A DNA stretch of 64,000 bases from an uncultured Allomuricauda sp. (lineage in GTDB: Bacteria > Bacteroidota > Bacteroidia > Flavobacteriales > Flavobacteriaceae). The notes beneath the pieces were generated by a model, which saw only the letters and a list, made by a program, of their open reading frames with translations, searched no databases and was not told the DNA's origin. Position numbers and translations under genes: made by a program. The DNA is taken from contig NZ_CANMUU010000001.1 in the NCBI RefSeq assembly GCF_947501165.1, positions 434,001-498,000 of the forward strand, in the 5' to 3' direction. Shown here piece after piece: positions 62,120-64,000 of the stretch. The stretch's first letter is position 1. Each line of letters starts with the position of its first letter.

Positions 62120-62449
62120 TTAGTCCTTAATGGTAGTACAAATCATTTTGAACTTATGATTTGCTTCGATAGAACTAAACGTATATGTAGGAACAATAAT
62201 GGAATCTCCCATTTGCATAAAAGTGGAATTATTGTTGATTACCATTTCAGCTTTTCCCTCGATTATGTGAATGAAGCGAGAGTAAGGAGATTCTTCAAAA
62301 GATTGAACTTTGCCAAAATCAAATACAAACGCCTGTATGATACAATTATCCTGAACCATTATGTTTTTGACTACTATGTCATTGGAACTGTATTCCAATA
62401 CATCTACCAGATTAAACGTTTTTAATTCTTCAAATTCACCTGGTTCCAT
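62120..62449 (-). CDS. Small cupin protein
   Basis: A 109-residue cupin from ATG 62449, with FIHIIEGKAEMVINNNSTFMQMGDSIIVPTYTFSSIEA (cupin strands). Only one typical His is retained, so metal binding is doubtful. It begins 2 bp after the small basic gene's stop, so the two are coupled. Confidence 0.75.
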   Translation of the reverse strand: MEPGEFEELKTFNLVDVLEYSSNDIVVKNIMVQDNCIIQAFVFDFGKVQSFEESPYSRFIHIIEGKAEMVINNNSTFMQMGDSIIVPTYTFSSIEANHKFKMICTTIKD

Positions 62450-62451
62450 AA

Positions 62452-62589
62452 TCAAGTCTGTAACTTATTGTTTTGTTCCGCTCTTTTTTTAGCATCCCGT
62501 TTTGCTCTTTTTGCGGCTTTTTTCTCTTTCGGCGTGCTTGATGGCGCTGTTTTTCCTGATTTCTGTTTTCCTTCTTTTTCTCTCGACAT
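62452..62589 (-). CDS. Small basic protein, 45 residues
   Basis: A 45-residue ORF (MSREKEGKQKSGKTAPSSTP...) very rich in Lys, Ala and Arg, ending in ...RAEQNNKLQT. Its stop is 2 bp from the cupin start. Similar short lysine-rich proteins occur in Flavobacteriia, as I recall. It may bind nucleic acid. Confidence 0.65.
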   Translation of the reverse strand: MSREKEGKQKSGKTAPSSTPKEKKAAKRAKRDAKKRAEQNNKLQT

Positions 62590-63160
62590 AATTTTATTTT
62601 TTATTGCTTTATGAAAGTGAAATGGCGACCCTTAACATTATTAAAATAAGCGCAAAACAGATAGCGCATTTTCTTATGGTGTTTATTTCATAATTGCTGC
62701 TTGCGATATAAAATTGCTTAACCAAAACAATGGTTGCTACAATACCAGCCCATTTGGCTTTTCACAAAAAAAGAGCAGTGTTTTTTAGTTCCTGCTCTTT
62801 TTTGGGCCTTTAAATAATCTAAAAGCACTAATCAATAAACAAAATTAAATTCTCTTTCTCCCAGTTTTGTTCAGGCCATGTACTTGAAATTTCCCAAAGT
62901 CATTTCTCGATTCTGATTAAATTGGGTTTTAGATTTTTCTCCAATTCCTACCGCATTGCAGTTTCTTGGCTTTCATTATCGAATACAGTTCTAAAGACAT
63001 CTCTTAATTTTTTGAAAATACCGCAAACCAAATTGTCCCTTTCGAATATGTCCATAAATGTTTTGTATTTAGTCTTGTTCATTAACATCATAACAGCAAG
63101 TAAAGATGCGACAGAACCAAGGGAATTTTGCTATATAAATATTTGTGAAACTTACATATA
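62590..63160 (-). other. Gene-poor stretch
   Basis: No firm gene. It holds the terminator at 62767-62803 and a weak minus-strand ORF of about 47 codons (63089 to 62946, MMLMNKTKYKTFMDIFERD...) that I cannot support. A plus-strand ORF at 62922-63245 overlaps the AraC gene and looks false. Confidence 0.4.
62767..62803. terminator. Bidirectional terminator-like hairpin
   Basis: Twelve-bp perfect arms AAAAAAGAGCAG and CTGCTCTTTTTT around a 13-nt loop. It could end a transcript from either side, most likely from the AraC gene or a small gene after it. Confidence 0.7.
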
Positions 63161-63721
63161 TCACAGGTTTTCAAGATTTTGCTGTCTTCTTTTCTTCATT
63201 TTTTTGAAAAAAGATGGTGTGAGACCAGTAACTTTTTTAAATTGATTTGACAGGTGAGATGGGCTGCTGTAGTGAAGTTTATAGGCAATTTCCGCCAAGT
63301 TAAGCTCATCATATAGCAATAATTCTTTCACCTTTTCGATTTTATGTTTGATAATATAGTGCTGTATGGTGATTCCTTGCACTTCAGAAAAAGTATTGGC
63401 CAGATAGGTATAGTCGTATCCCAGTTTTTCGCTTAAATAACCTGAATAGTTTGTTTTTGGAATTTCATCATGATAATGAACCATTTCAACTATTACATTT
63501 TTTATTTTTTCGATTAATATACTCTTCTTATCATCCAACAATTCCAATCCGGACTTGAGCAGATTATTCTTGAGTTGGACTCGTTTTTCATGGGTAATTT
63601 CCCCTATAGTTTCAACCATGCCTAGATTCAATTTAACGTAATCCAGTCCCAACTTTATCAATTCTTCCTTTACCAACATTTTACAACGAAGACTGACCAT
63701 GTATTTTATGTATAATCTCAT
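63161..63721 (-). CDS. AraC-type regulator
   Basis: A 186-residue regulator. The C-terminal AraC domain has LSEKLGYDYTYLANTFSEVQGITIQHYIIKHKIEKVKELL (first HTH) and NLAEIAYKLHYSSPSHLSNQFKKVTGLTPSFFKK (second HTH). The N-terminal part (LGLDYVKLNLGMVETIGEI) is short and has no known sensor. This compact type is common in Flavobacteriia. Start at 63721 keeps the RLYIKYMVSLRCKMLVKEE lead known in homologues. Confidence 0.85.
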   Translation of the reverse strand: MRLYIKYMVSLRCKMLVKEELIKLGLDYVKLNLGMVETIGEITHEKRVQLKNNLLKSGLELLDDKKSILIEKIKNVIVEMVHYHDEIPKTNYSGYLSEKLGYDYTYLANTFSEVQGITIQHYIIKHKIEKVKELLLYDELNLAEIAYKLHYSSPSHLSNQFKKVTGLTPSFFKKMKKRRQQNLENL

Positions 63722-64000
63722 ATCCTTAGTTTAAAAGTAAAGGTGGTCACCTAGCAGGCACATAACGATCAATGGATTTTTACATTTTAAATCCTGGATA
63801 GTTAAAACAGATTTTCTGCCTGAACAATAGGAATCTAATACCCTTGAGGAAAGTGAAAGTAATTGCTTCTTAAAGGTAGTCAATAAATGGTGTTTTAAGC
63901 ACAAAATCATTGTGTAACCTTTGAATACAACACGAAAAGATATTAGAAAATAAAAAATGGGATATGGTCTTATTGATAAATCGTCTGTTCAAAAACAGAA

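Noticed and set aside
62922-63245. Plus-strand ORF of 107 codons
   Set aside because: It overlaps the AraC gene's end, has low-complexity hydrophobic stretches and no start signal.
1-64000. CRISPR array
   Set aside because: I saw no set of short direct repeats with regular spacers, and no cas gene.

Overview
The window looks like chromosomal DNA of a marine or soil Flavobacteriaceae (Bacteroidota). The signs are many lipoproteins and secreted proteins with short signal peptides, few Shine-Dalgarno sites, repeated promoter -7 boxes of the Bacteroidota type (TAnnTTTG), a clade II (Sec-type) nitrous oxide reductase with its nos cluster, and a xylan/xylose operon. I cannot name a species from the sequence alone.

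Layout. (1) 1-8743: a one-direction xylan/xylose operon: GH10 xylanase (5' end cut off by the window), GH3 beta-xylosidase, xylulokinase, xylose isomerase, Na+/sugar symporter, aldose 1-epimerase. (2) 8923-12652: acetyltransferase, NTF2-like protein, a bactofilin-like membrane protein, a DUF6544-like protein and a small HMA-like protein. (3) 12863-35592: a stress/low-oxygen island with eight tandem-domain universal stress proteins, an Hsp20, a PAS histidine kinase, a response regulator with a Crp/Fnr-type DNA-binding end, a three-part MacB-type exporter, a YtfI/YtfJ-like pair, DUF2267 and TerB-like proteins, a D-lactate dehydrogenase-type enzyme and cardiolipin synthase. (4) 35806-40629: an AraC regulator, a six-bladed-propeller lipoprotein, a phosphatase and an HTH-membrane-beta-lactamase fusion. 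(5) 40927-52247: the nos operon (cytochrome c, fasciclin, NosZ, membrane protein, NosL, cupin, NosD, NosF, NosY), a divergent Rrf2 regulator, and an operon for copper acquisition (OprC/NosA-like TonB receptor and a Met-rich lipoprotein). (6) 52480-54700: a small mobilisation module (MobC, relaxase, coiled-coil membrane protein) bounded by two related hairpins in inverted orientation. (7) 55198-64000: fatty-acid desaturase, cold-shock protein, prohibitin-like protein, a D-amino-acid operon (DgcN-like, ornithine/alanine racemase-like, VanX-like), a small cupin operon and an AraC-type regulator.

The strongest new signal is regulatory. Seventeen intergenic sites of the form TGA-N6-TCA (the Crp/Fnr half-site arrangement) lie just upstream of genes in regions 2, 3 and 5. 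In nearly every case a TAnnTTTG-like -7 box starts 23 bp downstream of the site, which is the geometry of class II activation (site centred near -41.5). These sites link the Usp genes, Hsp20, cardiolipin synthase, the exporter, the bactofilin-like gene, the nos operon and the copper operon into one predicted regulon. One site drives a region with no normal gene that ends in a strong terminator at 18650-18681, so it probably makes a small RNA. The REC-cNMP-HTH regulator at 23504-24553 sits in the middle of the regulon and is a natural candidate for its regulator, although a Crp/Fnr protein encoded elsewhere is equally possible.
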